64,000 nt of DNA, taken from NCBI GenBank assembly GCA_900539835.1, contig UQDR01000009.1, positions 1 through 64,000 on the forward strand, given 5' to 3'. This stretch comes from an uncultured Ruminococcus sp. (lineage in GTDB: Bacteria; Bacillota; Clostridia; Oscillospirales; Ruminococcaceae). Below, in pieces: positions 8,178 through 17,405 of this stretch. Position 1 is the stretch's first letter. Each line of letters begins with the position of its first letter. The position numbers and the translations under genes are program-made. Below the pieces are notes generated by a model. It searched no databases. It saw only the letters and a program-made list of their open reading frames with translations, and was not told where the DNA came from.

Positions 8178-8214
8178 ATAATATAGTATTAATGTGTTGA
8201 AAGGAGTACATAAT

Positions 8215-9231
8215 ATGAAACTGAAAAAAATGCTTTCATTTTTCACCGCAGCAGCTTTGACATTAGGCACATTGACTTCTTGCGGAGTAAAGGAGGAGTC
8301 TGATTCTGAATCAGAATCTAAAGATTCAAAGCACTATAAAATCGGTGTGGTTCAGATAATGGAACACATGTCGCTTAATACTATCAGAGATGCTGTTGTT
8401 GACAGATTGGGTGAGCTTGGTTATAAGGACGGAGATAACTGTACAATTGATCTTCAGCAGGCTAATGGCGAGGCAACAACTGTTTTGCAGATTCTTGATA
8501 AGTTTAAGGATGACGGCGCTGATGTCATTGTAGCAATTACAACACCATGTGCACAGCTTGCTGCACCATATTCTGAGGAAATTCCAGTGGTGTTTTCAGC
8601 AGTTACGGATCCTGTAGGTGCAAAAATAGTTGATTCGATTGAAAAAACAGGCACCAATATAACAGGTACCTCAGATAAGCTGGCAATCAGTAAAATTCTT
8701 GACTTTGCACAAACATTAAAGCCTGAAATAAAAACTTTGGGATATCTTTATAATACAGGAGAGGATAACTCAGTTTCTTGCCTTAAGGAAGTAAAAGAGT
8801 ATTGCGAAGCTAAAGGCATTAAAGTAGTAGAGGCTGCAGCAACAAATACATCTGAGGTACAGGAAGCAGCGCAAAAGCTTGCAGATCAGTGTGACGCTGT
8901 GTTCTCACCAAATGATAATACTATTGCCGGTGCTATGGGTACAGTTGCTGAAGTAATGAATAATGCAAAGGTTCCTATGTTTGTGGGTGCTGATTCAATG
9001 GTTCATGACGGTGGATTTGCTACCGTTGGAATTGAATATACCGACCTTGGAAAAGAAACAGCTAATATGGTAGCACAAATTCTCAGCGGTGAAAAGAAAG
9101 CTTCTGAAATTCCTGTGAAGGTATTTAATGAAGATTTGAGCAATTATATCAATAAATCAACTGCCGAAGCAATTGGAATTACAATTCCTGAAGATGTTCT
9201 TAATAACGAGAAAACAATTATTATAGAATAA
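8215..9231 (+). CDS. ABC transporter substrate-binding lipoprotein, TrpX-like
   Basis: A 338-residue lipoprotein (lipobox LTSC, Cys23) followed by a Ser/Glu/Asp linker and a two-lobe periplasmic-binding fold of the ABC_sub_bind family, which includes TrpX/TyrX-like proteins. The ATG at 8215 is chosen over an earlier TTG because aaaggag lies 8 nt upstream. Typical features are KIGVVQIMEH at the first strand, the ITTPCAQLAAP segment and PVVFSAVTDPV. A LivH-like permease and an ATPase follow, making a complete importer. Homologues are often linked to aromatic amino acids, but nothing in this leader (no T-box) names the substrate. Confidence 0.88.
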   Translation: MKLKKMLSFFTAAALTLGTLTSCGVKEESDSESESKDSKHYKIGVVQIMEHMSLNTIRDAVVDRLGELGYKDGDNCTIDLQQANGEATTVLQILDKFKDDGADVIVAITTPCAQLAAPYSEEIPVVFSAVTDPVGAKIVDSIEKTGTNITGTSDKLAISKILDFAQTLKPEIKTLGYLYNTGEDNSVSCLKEVKEYCEAKGIKVVEAAATNTSEVQEAAQKLADQCDAVFSPNDNTIAGAMGTVAEVMNNAKVPMFVGADSMVHDGGFATVGIEYTDLGKETANMVAQILSGEKKASEIPVKVFNEDLSNYINKSTAEAIGITIPEDVLNNEKTIIIE

Positions 9232-9236
9232 TTCTG

Positions 9237-9265
9237 TTGCAAAAAGTGTAAAAACAGTGTATAAT
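9237..9265 (+). promoter_or_regulatory. possible internal promoter before the permease gene
   Basis: TTGCAA at 9237-9242 and TATAAT at 9260-9265 with a 17-nt spacer, immediately after the binding-protein gene. Its -10 box overlaps the left arm of the hairpin at 9264-9293, so the two signals may compete. Confidence 0.45.
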
Positions 9266-9293
9266 AGTGAAGTGGAGATGTCTGCTTCACTAT
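9264..9293 (+). terminator. hairpin between binding protein and permease genes
   Basis: A perfect 9-bp stem (9264-9272 with 9285-9293) with a 12-nt loop, then a run of T. It probably limits read-through so that the binding protein is made in excess over the membrane parts, as is usual for importers. Confidence 0.6.
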
Positions 9294-9341
9294 TTTTAAT
9301 TGTATAAAAACATAAACTTGCTGAGAAAGGATTTATTACAT

Positions 9342-10334
9342 ATGAAGCTTAATAAGAAAACTATTGTTTCATTTCTACCCAAAATAATCTTGCTGGTGTT
9401 TTTGATTTTGATAATTAATACCCGTCTTAGTGAAAGCATAGTAACAGGAACCTTTGAGAAAGGGCTTGTTTTTGCATTGCTTGCATTAGGAATTTTTATT
9501 TCTTTCAGAATTCTTGATATTCCTGATTTGTCTGTTGACGGTACCTTCACTTTAGGAGTGGCGGTTTCTGTTATGAACGCATTTAACGGAAATCCTATTC
9601 AAGGAATATTAATTGCACTTCTTGCGGGTGCAATTGCCGGCTGTGTCACAGGCATATTGATCACAAAATTAAATGTACAGCCGATTTTGGCGGGAATTAT
9701 AACAATGACGGCTTTATATTCTATAAACCTTAAAATTATGGACCGTCCTAATATTTCTCTTTACAGAAAAGAAACCTTATATACTATAATGGAAAAATAT
9801 TTCGGGGAATATTATAAGCTTGCAACCGGGGGAATAGTTGTTGTTATTGCGGGACTTTTGCTTTTCGCTTTTTTGAAAACTCAAGCGGGAATGTCCTTAA
9901 GAGCAACAGGAGATAATGAATTCATGGTCAGAGCTTCATCTATTAATTCTGACAGAATGAAAATTTTAGGATTTGCGATTGCTAATGCACTCGTTTCATT
10001 AAGCGGAGCAATGTATGCACAATATTCTTCAGCAGGAGATACCAACAGCGGAACTGGTATGCTGGTTGTTGGTCTTGCTTCAATTATTATCGGTGAAATT
10101 TTCTTTACACGCCATACGATTTTAAATGGTATTCTTGCCGCAGTGTTCGGAGCAGTGGCATACAGATTTGTTCTTGCATTTGCAATGAACTTGGGAATGG
10201 ACAGCAACTATACTAAACTTTTTTCAGCAATAATTGTTGTATTAGCCATTTCAATTCCTGCAATAAAGAATTACTCAGTAATGTTTTATAAAAGATTTTT
10301 TAAAAAGAATGAGGGAGGTGCGTTAAATGCTTAA
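9342..10334 (+). CDS. ABC transporter permease, LivH/TrpY-like
   Basis: A 330-residue integral membrane protein of the branched-chain amino-acid permease (BPD_transp_2) type with about eight or nine hydrophobic helices. The ATG at 9342 is preferred to an upstream TTG because gagaaagga precedes it. The segment FRILDIPDLSVDGTF matches the conserved early loop of the TrpY/ABC_sub_bind-linked permeases, and GLASIIIGEIFF lies in the conserved coupling region. Its 3' end overlaps the ATPase gene by 8 nt, indicating translational coupling. Confidence 0.88.
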   Translation: MKLNKKTIVSFLPKIILLVFLILIINTRLSESIVTGTFEKGLVFALLALGIFISFRILDIPDLSVDGTFTLGVAVSVMNAFNGNPIQGILIALLAGAIAGCVTGILITKLNVQPILAGIITMTALYSINLKIMDRPNISLYRKETLYTIMEKYFGEYYKLATGGIVVVIAGLLLFAFLKTQAGMSLRATGDNEFMVRASSINSDRMKILGFAIANALVSLSGAMYAQYSSAGDTNSGTGMLVVGLASIIIGEIFFTRHTILNGILAAVFGAVAYRFVLAFAMNLGMDSNYTKLFSAIIVVLAISIPAIKNYSVMFYKRFFKKNEGGALNA

Positions 10335-11115
10335 GCTTGAAAATGTGTCTATAACCTTTAATGCAAATACAGTTAATGAACGCAAAGCGCTTCAGAATAT
10401 TAATCTTGATATTAAAGACGGTGATTTTATCACTGTCATTGGTTCTAACGGTGCAGGAAAGTCAACATTGATGAATGCAATAAGTGGTGCGTATAGAATC
10501 GATCAGGGCAGGGTTTTTCTTGATGATAAAAATATAACAAATCTAAGAGAACACCAAAGAGCTAAGAAAATCGGAAGATTATTTCAGGATCCTCTTAGAG
10601 GAACTGCGCCTAACATGACGATTGAAGAAAATCTGGGATTGGCATATAGCAGAGGAAAAAGGCGAAGTCTTTTTCCGGGAATCAGAAAAAAGGATGTTGG
10701 ATATTTCAAGAAAGAGCTGGCTGCACTTAATTTGGGACTTGAAGAAAGAATGAAAACACCTGTAGGATTGCTTTCAGGAGGTCAGCGTCAGGCTTTGACG
10801 CTTCTTATGGCAACCATTGTTACTCCAAAGCTTCTTTTGCTTGACGAGCATACTGCTGCTCTTGATCCAAAGACCGCAGAAAAGGTAATGGAGCTTACTG
10901 ATAAAATAGTCAAGGATGACAATATAACTACTATTATGATTACGCATAACATATCTAATGCTTTAAAGTATGGCAATAAAACGCTTGTTATGAGTCAGGG
11001 AAAAGTGATTCTCTTGCTTGAAGGTGAAGAGCGGAAGAATATGACGGTAGAAAAGCTGATGAAGCTTTATTCAGATAACTCTGATGATGTAATGTCAGAT
11101 AAAATGCTGCTTTAA
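10327..11115 (+). CDS. ABC transporter ATP-binding protein, TrpZ-like
   Basis: A 262-residue ATPase with Walker A GSNGAGKST at 39-47, Q-loop in RLFQDPLRG, signature LSGGQRQAL and Walker B LLLLDEHTAALD; the His after the Walker B usually found as Pro is a known variant in this subgroup. The start lies inside the permease gene behind gagggaggtg. It completes the importer begun at 8215. The C-terminus continues about 35 residues past the switch region, which is normal for Liv-type ATPases. Confidence 0.92.
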   Translation: MLKLENVSITFNANTVNERKALQNINLDIKDGDFITVIGSNGAGKSTLMNAISGAYRIDQGRVFLDDKNITNLREHQRAKKIGRLFQDPLRGTAPNMTIEENLGLAYSRGKRRSLFPGIRKKDVGYFKKELAALNLGLEERMKTPVGLLSGGQRQALTLLMATIVTPKLLLLDEHTAALDPKTAEKVMELTDKIVKDDNITTIMITHNISNALKYGNKTLVMSQGKVILLLEGEERKNMTVEKLMKLYSDNSDDVMSDKMLL

Positions 11116-11166
11116 TTTTAGTCATAAAATCAAATTGAATTGTAAAAGACATAACAGGAGGTTTTA

Positions 11167-13380
11167 ATGGTTAAAGCCGGCAGGATATTTATTATTTTTT
11201 TAATTTTCATATCAATATTTACTTTTTCTTTTACTGCGTCGGCAGAAAATGAAGCATTATATTATAACGACGAGACTTTTGAACCCGATTGGGAGAACGA
11301 TCCCTTGTATGTTAAATATATGAATCAACCAATGGCAATGGCTTCTGTTTCAGGAGCTTCCAAGCTTGTACATAATAAAAAGTTTAAAAATTATGATAAA
11401 GTTTATGGCGTTGATGTTTCATATTTTCAGAATGATATCAACTGGAAGAAAGTCAAGGCGGCAGGAATCGATTTTGCTATAATCCGTGTAGGCTACCGTG
11501 GATATGGAGATGGCACATTGATGGTTGATCCTAAATTTAAAGAGAATTTAGTGAATGCAAAAGCCGCCGGAGTTGATGTGGGAGTCTATTTTTTTACTCA
11601 GGCTTTAAATGTTACAGAGGCTAAACAGGAAGCTGATTATGTTTTAAAACAAATAAAAGGATATAGTCTTGAAATGCCTGTTTTTATTGACATGGAAGAA
11701 ATAAGCTATGATGCTTCCAGATTTGACAAGGCTAATCTTTCTTATTCAGCTAAAACAAAAATTTGCAAGACTTTTTGTGAGGCCATAGAAAATGCAGGAT
11801 ACAGAGCGGGTGTCTATGCGAGCAATAATTGTCTTACATATCATTTTGACGGCTCTGAGCTTGCAAAGTCTTATGATATTTGGGTGGCGCATTATAATAA
11901 CTATACAAACTACAGCGGTGAATATCAAATGTGGCAGTATACCGGAACCGGAAGAGTAAATGGGATCACAACTACAGTTGATATGAATGTGCTTTATATG
12001 AAAAAAGGACCGGATAAGGTCAATAACCTGAAGGCAAATGGATATGGTAAGAAAACTACTTTAAGCTGGGATAAAAGTTTTGGGGCACACGGATATGCAG
12101 TATATGCCAAAGACTTAAAATCCGGTAAGATAAGTGAAGTCGCTAAAACTCAATTGACTTCTATCACTGTAAACATTCCATATGAAAAATCAAGATTTTA
12201 TATTAAGGCATATTATAATATTGGTACTAAATATGCGTATTCGGCTTATTCTACAGGTATATCAGTTTATAAAAATTACTTGCCTGAAGTCAGCGGCTTT
12301 AGCTGTGTAAAAACAACTTGTGATACAGTATCTTTAACATGGAAGAAAATGAGTGGCTGTGACGGATATATAATTTATAAATATAATAATTCACAGAAAA
12401 AGTATATCAGAATTAATAAGACTAAAGAAAATATCAATAATTATAAAGTAACCGGTCTATCATCAAAAACTAAATATAAGTTTGCGATTAAGGCATATAA
12501 AACGGTTGATGAAAAGGAAATCGCCAGCGGAAGCTATCCGTCTCTTTCTGTGATCACAAATCTTAAAGCTGTTACGAATTTAAAAGCTTCTTCAACTAAT
12601 TTAAATTCAGTCACTTTATCATGGGATAAATACACTGATGCGAAAGGCTACATAATTTATAAATTTGACAACTCAAATAAAAAATGGATTCGTGTTGATA
12701 AAACTGTTAAAAATCAAAATTCTTATACAGTGAAAAATCTGAACAGCGGTGTTGCTTATAAATTTGCCGTTAAAGCATATATAACTTCAGACGGTAAGGA
12801 GCTTGCAAGTTCAAGCTATCCTGTTGTTTCGGCTTTAACACGTTTTCAAAAAGTTGACGGAATTAATTCAAATTCATCCGCTAATAGTATAAAATTGTCC
12901 TGGAATAAAATGAATAAGGCAGATGGCTATATTGTTTATCAATATAAAAATGGAAAATGGGCAAGGATAGTTCAAACATCTAATAACACGTATACGATAA
13001 AGAACCTTTCTTCGGGAAGTACATATTGGTTTACTGTTAAAGCTTATAAAATGTTTGATAACAAGGAAGTTTCGAGTGTGGGTTATAATACCTACAAGAC
13101 ATCTACGGATCCTGAACCTGTATGCTTCACTGTTAATGCGGGAAAAGGTAAAGCGACGCTTAACTGGAGTAAGGTCAAGGGCGCTTCGGGATATATAGCT
13201 TATTATAAAACATCAGCCAATGGTTCTTGGAAAAGGCTTACTGTTACAACCGGAACAGCTTATTCCAAAACAGGCTTGACTAAAGGAAAAACATATTATT
13301 TTACAGTTAAAGCATATAGAAATTATAATAAGAAAACATATAACGGATCATATAAAACTGTATCTGTAAAGATCAAATAA
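11167..13380 (+). CDS. secreted GH25 muramidase with five Fn3-like repeats
   Basis: A 737-residue exported cell-wall hydrolase. A signal peptide ends near residue 26 (TASA). The GH25 lysozyme domain spans about 79-275, with GVDVS (Asp83) and FIDMEE (Asp175, Glu177) at the expected catalytic positions and the closing MWQY-TG motif. Five fibronectin type III-like repeats of about 90 residues follow to the end, each with a VTLSWDK-like strand, GYIIYK and a late FAVKAY motif. GH25 enzymes cleave the N-acetylmuramic acid beta-1,4 bond of peptidoglycan. The ribosome site aggagg precedes the ATG. Repeats probably bind wall polymer or extend the enzyme from the surface. It stands alone with its own terminator. 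Confidence 0.92.
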   Translation: MVKAGRIFIIFLIFISIFTFSFTASAENEALYYNDETFEPDWENDPLYVKYMNQPMAMASVSGASKLVHNKKFKNYDKVYGVDVSYFQNDINWKKVKAAGIDFAIIRVGYRGYGDGTLMVDPKFKENLVNAKAAGVDVGVYFFTQALNVTEAKQEADYVLKQIKGYSLEMPVFIDMEEISYDASRFDKANLSYSAKTKICKTFCEAIENAGYRAGVYASNNCLTYHFDGSELAKSYDIWVAHYNNYTNYSGEYQMWQYTGTGRVNGITTTVDMNVLYMKKGPDKVNNLKANGYGKKTTLSWDKSFGAHGYAVYAKDLKSGKISEVAKTQLTSITVNIPYEKSRFYIKAYYNIGTKYAYSAYSTGISVYKNYLPEVSGFSCVKTTCDTVSLTWKKMSGCDGYIIYKYNNSQKKYIRINKTKENINNYKVTGLSSKTKYKFAIKAYKTVDEKEIASGSYPSLSVITNLKAVTNLKASSTNLNSVTLSWDKYTDAKGYIIYKFDNSNKKWIRVDKTVKNQNSYTVKNLNSGVAYKFAVKAYITSDGKELASSSYPVVSALTRFQKVDGINSNSSANSIKLSWNKMNKADGYIVYQYKNGKWARIVQTSNNTYTIKNLSSGSTYWFTVKAYKMFDNKEVSSVGYNTYKTSTDPEPVCFTVNAGKGKATLNWSKVKGASGYIAYYKTSANGSWKRLTVTTGTAYSKTGLTKGKTYYFTVKAYRNYNKKTYNGSYKTVSVKIK

Positions 13381-13386
13381 AAAAGA

Positions 13387-13407
13387 GATACTCTATATAA
13401 GAGTATC
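13387..13407. terminator. bidirectional terminator
   Basis: A 7-bp stem (13387-13393 with 13401-13407) flanked by A-rich and T-rich runs, so it can end both the muramidase gene and the convergent HAD gene. Confidence 0.8.
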
Positions 13408-13415
13408 TTTTTTTG

Positions 13416-14069
13416 TTATATCAGCTTTTTTATTATTGTTATTACGTCAGATAAATCATTACATTCGGCAAACAAAAGTTTTGAAGTTTCTATGTCCGGC
13501 TTTGTTAAATCAGGAATCATTATTGGTTTGCATCCTGCTCTATAAGCAGACAAAATACCGTTAGGGGAGTCTTCTAATGCTATACATTCATTAGGATTAA
13601 GTGAGAGCTGTTTGGATGCTTCAATATATATATCAGGTTCAGGTTTTCCGTTTTTAATCATATCTCCGCATACTATTTTATCAAAATAATCTAAAACCTT
13701 AATTGATTTAAGATAAATTTGAGTGCGTTGATAATCGGTGGCAGTTGCAATGGCAATTTTGAGACTTGTAGTTTTTAAAAATTTCAATAATTCATCCAAT
13801 CCTCGTTTTTTGGTAAGACCGTTTTTTGATATATATTCATTCATCATTTTAATTCTGAGAGCTCGCACTGCATAGTAATCAAAATTTTCACCGAAAATAT
13901 TCTTTAAATGCCTAATTGCATATTTTGCGGATAAAGAACGAATACCAAGAACATGTTCCTTTGTCATGGGATAGCCAAACTCATTAGCGGCTTTACACCA
14001 AAATGTTTGCAAAAGACTTTCGGTATCAATCATAAGTCCGTCCATGTCAAAAATAATTCCCTTAATCAT
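13416..14069 (-). CDS. HAD-superfamily hydrolase, beta-phosphoglucomutase/phosphatase group
   Basis: A 217-residue HAD enzyme of subfamily IA. Motif I FDMDG carries Asp8 and Asp10; motif II is IAIATATD; the Lys of motif III is in GKPEPDIY; motif IV is CIALEDSPNG. The helical cap between motifs I and II and the ALEDSPNGI signature are typical of beta-phosphoglucomutase-like sugar-phosphate phosphatases. The start follows gaggga at 6 nt. Substrate cannot be told from sequence. It has its own promoter on the minus strand. Confidence 0.88.
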   Translation of the reverse strand: MIKGIIFDMDGLMIDTESLLQTFWCKAANEFGYPMTKEHVLGIRSLSAKYAIRHLKNIFGENFDYYAVRALRIKMMNEYISKNGLTKKRGLDELLKFLKTTSLKIAIATATDYQRTQIYLKSIKVLDYFDKIVCGDMIKNGKPEPDIYIEASKQLSLNPNECIALEDSPNGILSAYRAGCKPIMIPDLTKPDIETSKLLFAECNDLSDVITIIKKLI

Positions 14070-14099
14070 TTTAATCCCTCACAATTTAAAGCTAAAATA

Positions 14100-14128
14100 A
14101 TTATACTATATTGCGGTTGCTTTGTAAA
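14100..14128 (-). promoter_or_regulatory. promoter of the HAD phosphatase gene
   Basis: On the minus strand TTTACA (14123-14128) and TATAAT (14100-14105) with a 17-nt spacer, about 30 nt upstream of the start codon. Confidence 0.65.
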
Positions 14129-14194
14129 TAGAGGAAATGTGTATGCACTATTATGAGGTCTTTGTGAAAATTAAATGATATTTTTCTCTATAAT

Positions 14195-14223
14195 TTGACT
14201 TTTAATGAGATTCGTAATATAAT
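14195..14223 (+). promoter_or_regulatory. promoter of the LCP gene
   Basis: TTGACT at 14195-14200 and TATAAT at 14218-14223 with a 17-nt spacer, giving a leader of about 70 nt. Confidence 0.7.
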
Positions 14224-14298
14224 TAATAAAATAAAAAGTATTATATTTAACTTTCTGAATATTTTGAAAGGAGCAGGCTTTTAAAGCTTTGATATTTA

Positions 14299-15708
14299 AT
14301 GAATAATAATGATTTTAATGATAGAAATGGTTCAGATAATGAATCTGATATTTATAAAAGGCAATATGAAGAACAATTGAATCGTTTTTCAAAAATGGAT
14401 GGCAATGATTTCAGTAATGAACTTGATGCATCTGATTTAGAGTTTCACACAGCTGATGAAATGGAAGATTATCAGTACGACAGGTATTCTTCAAAAGGTT
14501 ATGGTAATTCTAATCCTAACGGAAGCCGTACTCCCACATATTCACAAAGAAGCAGACAGTCACAGCAGCGTCCGCAAGGAAACAGGAATAATGAGAGAAA
14601 GGTTAACAGATCACAAAATCGTGACTTGCAGTTTGGGTCTAACAATTCTGAAAGAAACAAAAACGGCAAATATAATTCTGACAGTTATAGTAAAGCCAAT
14701 GCATATTCTGCAAAACAAAATAAAACAAATCAAAAGAAAAGGAATAATAAAAGGGTGGAAAATAATAAGAGAAAATCTCCTGTCAAGAGATTTTTTAAAT
14801 GGCTTATTATAATTCTGTTGTTGCTTGTGATAATTGCAGAATTATTAATTCACAGATATGTCAATATGATCAATGTTGTGGATACGGGAGAGAGGTTATA
14901 TACCAATGCATCCATGCATGACGATGATATTTTGAATATATTAATAATCGGTTCTGACTCAAGGTCTGTGGAAGAACAGGGAAGAACAGACTCTATGATA
15001 TTATTATCAATTAAAAAAGACACAAAAGAAATAGTTATGACATCATTAATGCGTGATATGTATGTTGAGATACCTAATAACGGATGGTCTAAGCTTAATG
15101 CTGCTAATGTCTACGGCGGTCCTGAATTGTTAATGGATACAATAGAGCTTAACTTTGATGTAAGGGTTGACAAGTATATATATATTGATTTCTATAGCTT
15201 TGTGGATATTGTAGACGCTGTAGGCGGAATTGAACTTGAAATTTCAGATGAAGAAGCGCAGGGAATGAAAGCTCCTATGGCTGAGCAAAATAAAATCATG
15301 GGTAATCCTAAAGGTACTGACTATCTGACAAGCGGAGGAAAGCTCCAAGTCAACGGAAATCAGGCTCTCGCTTATGCAAGACTCAGATATGTAGGAAATG
15401 CTGATTTTGAAAGAACTGAAAGACAGCGTACGGTTATTTCAAAAATCATGGAGAAAGCAGTTACATTTAATCCGATTAAACTGGACAAGTTTGCAAAGGC
15501 AAGTCTTTCACACATTACAACAAACATGACAAAGCTTGAATTGCAGCTGCTGGCAAATAAAGCACCGTTTATTCTCAGATATGACACAGAGCAGCTTCGC
15601 ATACCGGAAGAAGGTATGTATTCATATGGATCACATGACGGACAATCCACATTGGATGTTGATTTTAGTGCATGTCGAAATGCTTTAAAACAAAAGATTT
15701 ACAGCTGA
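14299..15708 (+). CDS. LytR-CpsA-Psr (LCP) family protein
   Basis: A 469-residue envelope protein. Residues 1-160 are a hydrophilic Asn/Ser/Gln/Arg-rich tail that becomes strongly basic before a transmembrane helix at about 167-184. The external LCP domain follows from about 210, with LIIGSDSR, GRTDSMILLS, TSLMRDMYVEIP, the DAVGGIE block and ALAYARLRY with the conserved Arg residues that bind polyprenyl pyrophosphate. LCP enzymes attach glycopolymers to peptidoglycan. The tail is long for the family. The only strong ribosome site (AAAGGAG, 14267-14273) is about 25 nt from the ATG, with an AAGCTT-containing palindrome between; an in-frame stop at 14290 rules out an earlier start. galE follows, fitting polymer synthesis. 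Confidence 0.92.
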   Translation: MNNNDFNDRNGSDNESDIYKRQYEEQLNRFSKMDGNDFSNELDASDLEFHTADEMEDYQYDRYSSKGYGNSNPNGSRTPTYSQRSRQSQQRPQGNRNNERKVNRSQNRDLQFGSNNSERNKNGKYNSDSYSKANAYSAKQNKTNQKKRNNKRVENNKRKSPVKRFFKWLIIILLLLVIIAELLIHRYVNMINVVDTGERLYTNASMHDDDILNILIIGSDSRSVEEQGRTDSMILLSIKKDTKEIVMTSLMRDMYVEIPNNGWSKLNAANVYGGPELLMDTIELNFDVRVDKYIYIDFYSFVDIVDAVGGIELEISDEEAQGMKAPMAEQNKIMGNPKGTDYLTSGGKLQVNGNQALAYARLRYVGNADFERTERQRTVISKIMEKAVTFNPIKLDKFAKASLSHITTNMTKLELQLLANKAPFILRYDTEQLRIPEEGMYSYGSHDGQSTLDVDFSACRNALKQKIYS

Positions 15709-15721
15709 TTTTTATTTACTA

Positions 15722-15750
15722 TTGAAAAAATATTGTTTATGTAGTATACT
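15722..15750 (+). promoter_or_regulatory. promoter of galE
   Basis: TTGAAA at 15722-15727 and TATACT at 15745-15750, spacer 17 nt, about 60 nt upstream of the galE start. Confidence 0.6.
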
Positions 15751-15812
15751 ATTATAATAAGGGGTTTATTCTCTTATTATACGCTGAATATATTTGTGGA
15801 AGGAAGGATTAT

Positions 15813-16826
15813 ATGTCTAAAATTTTAGTTACCGGCGGTGCAGGTTTTATAGGAAGTCATACTTGTGTTGAGCTTTTAGAAGCCGGACATGAAATTGTAA
15901 TACTCGATAATTTTTCAAATTCAAAGCCTGAGGCATTAAATCGTATAAAAAAGATTACAGGAAAAGACTTTAAATTCTATGAAGCTGATTTGCTTAATTT
16001 AAGTGATGTTGAAAGGGTTTTTGAGGAAAATGATATATCAGCGGTAATACACTTTGCCGGATTAAAAGCTGTTGGTGAATCAGTTCAAAAGCCTGTGGAA
16101 TATTATCATAATAATATAACAGGCACTTTGATGCTTATACAGGCTATGAGAAAATATAACTGCAAGAAAATCGTATTTTCATCTTCTGCAACAGTTTATG
16201 GCGTAAACAATCCGGTTCCTTATGTTGAAATAATGCCAACAAACAGTTCAACTAATCCTTATGGCTATACTAAAGTAATGATTGAGCAGATTCTGAAAGA
16301 TGTTTATGTATCAGATAATGACTGGTCTGTTGTCCTGTTGAGATACTTTAATCCGATTGGTGCTCATAAGAGCGGACTTATCGGAGAAGACCCAAATGGA
16401 ATTCCCAATAATCTTTTCCCATATATTGCACAGGTAGCAACAGGCAAGCTTGAAGCTTTGGGCGTTTTCGGAAACGATTATGATACCCCTGACGGAACAG
16501 GTGTAAGAGATTATATTCATGTTGTTGATTTGGCGACAGGCCATTTGAATGCTTTAAATTATGCACTTGAGCATAAAGGCGTTGAGGCAGTTAATTTGGG
16601 TACAGGTAAAGGCTCAAGTGTAATGGATGTTCTTCATGCCTTTGAAAAAGCATGCGGAAAGGAACTTCCTTATGTTATCAAACCAAGAAGAGCAGGAGAT
16701 ATTGCAACATGTTATGCTGACACACATAAAGCAAAAGAACTTTTAGGATGGGAAGCAAAATATCAGCTTGATGAAATGGCAGCTGACGGATGGAACTTTA
16801 CTAAAAATAATCCCAACGGACTTTAA
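15813..16826 (+). CDS. galE: UDP-glucose 4-epimerase
   Basis: A 337-residue extended SDR enzyme, the usual GalE length. The NAD-binding GGAGFIGSH is at residues 8-16, the Ser of SSSATVYG and the YGYTK catalytic pair (Tyr near 150, Lys near 154) are present, as are the LRYFNPIGAH and RDYIHVVDLA blocks. It interconverts UDP-glucose and UDP-galactose in the cytoplasm for galactose use and surface polymers. The ribosome site ggaagga precedes the ATG. It has its own promoter and terminator, next to an LCP polymer ligase gene. Confidence 0.97.
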   Translation: MSKILVTGGAGFIGSHTCVELLEAGHEIVILDNFSNSKPEALNRIKKITGKDFKFYEADLLNLSDVERVFEENDISAVIHFAGLKAVGESVQKPVEYYHNNITGTLMLIQAMRKYNCKKIVFSSSATVYGVNNPVPYVEIMPTNSSTNPYGYTKVMIEQILKDVYVSDNDWSVVLLRYFNPIGAHKSGLIGEDPNGIPNNLFPYIAQVATGKLEALGVFGNDYDTPDGTGVRDYIHVVDLATGHLNALNYALEHKGVEAVNLGTGKGSSVMDVLHAFEKACGKELPYVIKPRRAGDIATCYADTHKAKELLGWEAKYQLDEMAADGWNFTKNNPNGL

Positions 16827-16840
16827 TCTATAAAATAAAA

Positions 16841-16868
16841 ACGGAGTTATCTTAATTGATAACTCCGT
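16841..16868. terminator. bidirectional terminator after galE
   Basis: An 11-bp perfect stem (16841-16851 with 16858-16868), 6-nt loop, preceded by A-run and followed by T-run. It serves galE and the convergent coiled-coil gene. Confidence 0.88.
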
Positions 16869-16890
16869 TTTTGTTAGTAATAATGTTTAA

Positions 16891-17379
16891 TTATTCAGCA
16901 GAGCCTATTTTAATTATGGCCTCTTTTATAGTAGTAACCTCATTCAGATTTCTGTTAAGTACTCTTTCTGCGTCAGACAAAACCTTATTAAGATTTGAAG
17001 CCAAAGCAGATTTAATATCTCTGTCCTTAGCAACAGCGTCAGCAATTATTTGATCAGCCTGCTCCTTAGCACGCTTTAACTGATCATTTGCGATCTCGCC
17101 TGCTTCTTTAATAATTTCCTGTTCAGAAACAAGAATCTTTGCTCTTTCTTCGGCTTTCTTGATAATTTCTTCGGCATTTTTGTTTGCCTCAGCAATTATT
17201 TTGTCCTTGTCTCTTGCCATATCCTTAGCCTTTTTCAATTCGGTAGGGAAGTTAAGTCTGATTGTGTCAATATACTCACGCATTTGTTCACAATCAATCA
17301 TTCTCTTGTTTGAAAAAGGTACGGAAGATGACTTATCAAGAAGTCCGTCCATTAAATCAAGAATTTCGTCAATGTTCAT
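16891..17379 (-). CDS. coiled-coil protein, V-type ATPase subunit H-like/DivIVA-like
   Basis: A 162-residue charged protein with a long helix from about residue 50 to 130, rich in Lys, Glu and Ala (KKAKDMARDKDKIIAEANK, AEEIIKKAEERAKIL). Such proteins are often labelled vacuolar ATPase subunit H or cell-division initiation proteins because of the coiled coil; true function is unknown. The N-terminus (MNIDEILDLMDGLLDKSS) is conserved in a Clostridia family found next to coaD. It is the last gene of an rsmD-coaD cluster, 26 nt after coaD, with an aaagga ribosome site. Confidence 0.7.
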   Translation of the reverse strand: MNIDEILDLMDGLLDKSSSVPFSNKRMIDCEQMREYIDTIRLNFPTELKKAKDMARDKDKIIAEANKNAEEIIKKAEERAKILVSEQEIIKEAGEIANDQLKRAKEQADQIIADAVAKDRDIKSALASNLNKVLSDAERVLNRNLNEVTTIKEAIIKIGSAE

Positions 17380-17405
17380 ATTTAAACATCCTTTCCTTTG
17401 TGTTT

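Noticed and set aside
8194..8214. Longer start of the TrpX-like lipoprotein at TTG 8194
   Set aside because: The ribosome site lies inside this extension, and the signal peptide begins properly at ATG 8215.
11746..11928. Many open frames opposite or within real genes, for example inside purL, valS, alaS and the muramidase
   Set aside because: They lie in other frames of well-supported genes, lack ribosome sites and show shadow composition.
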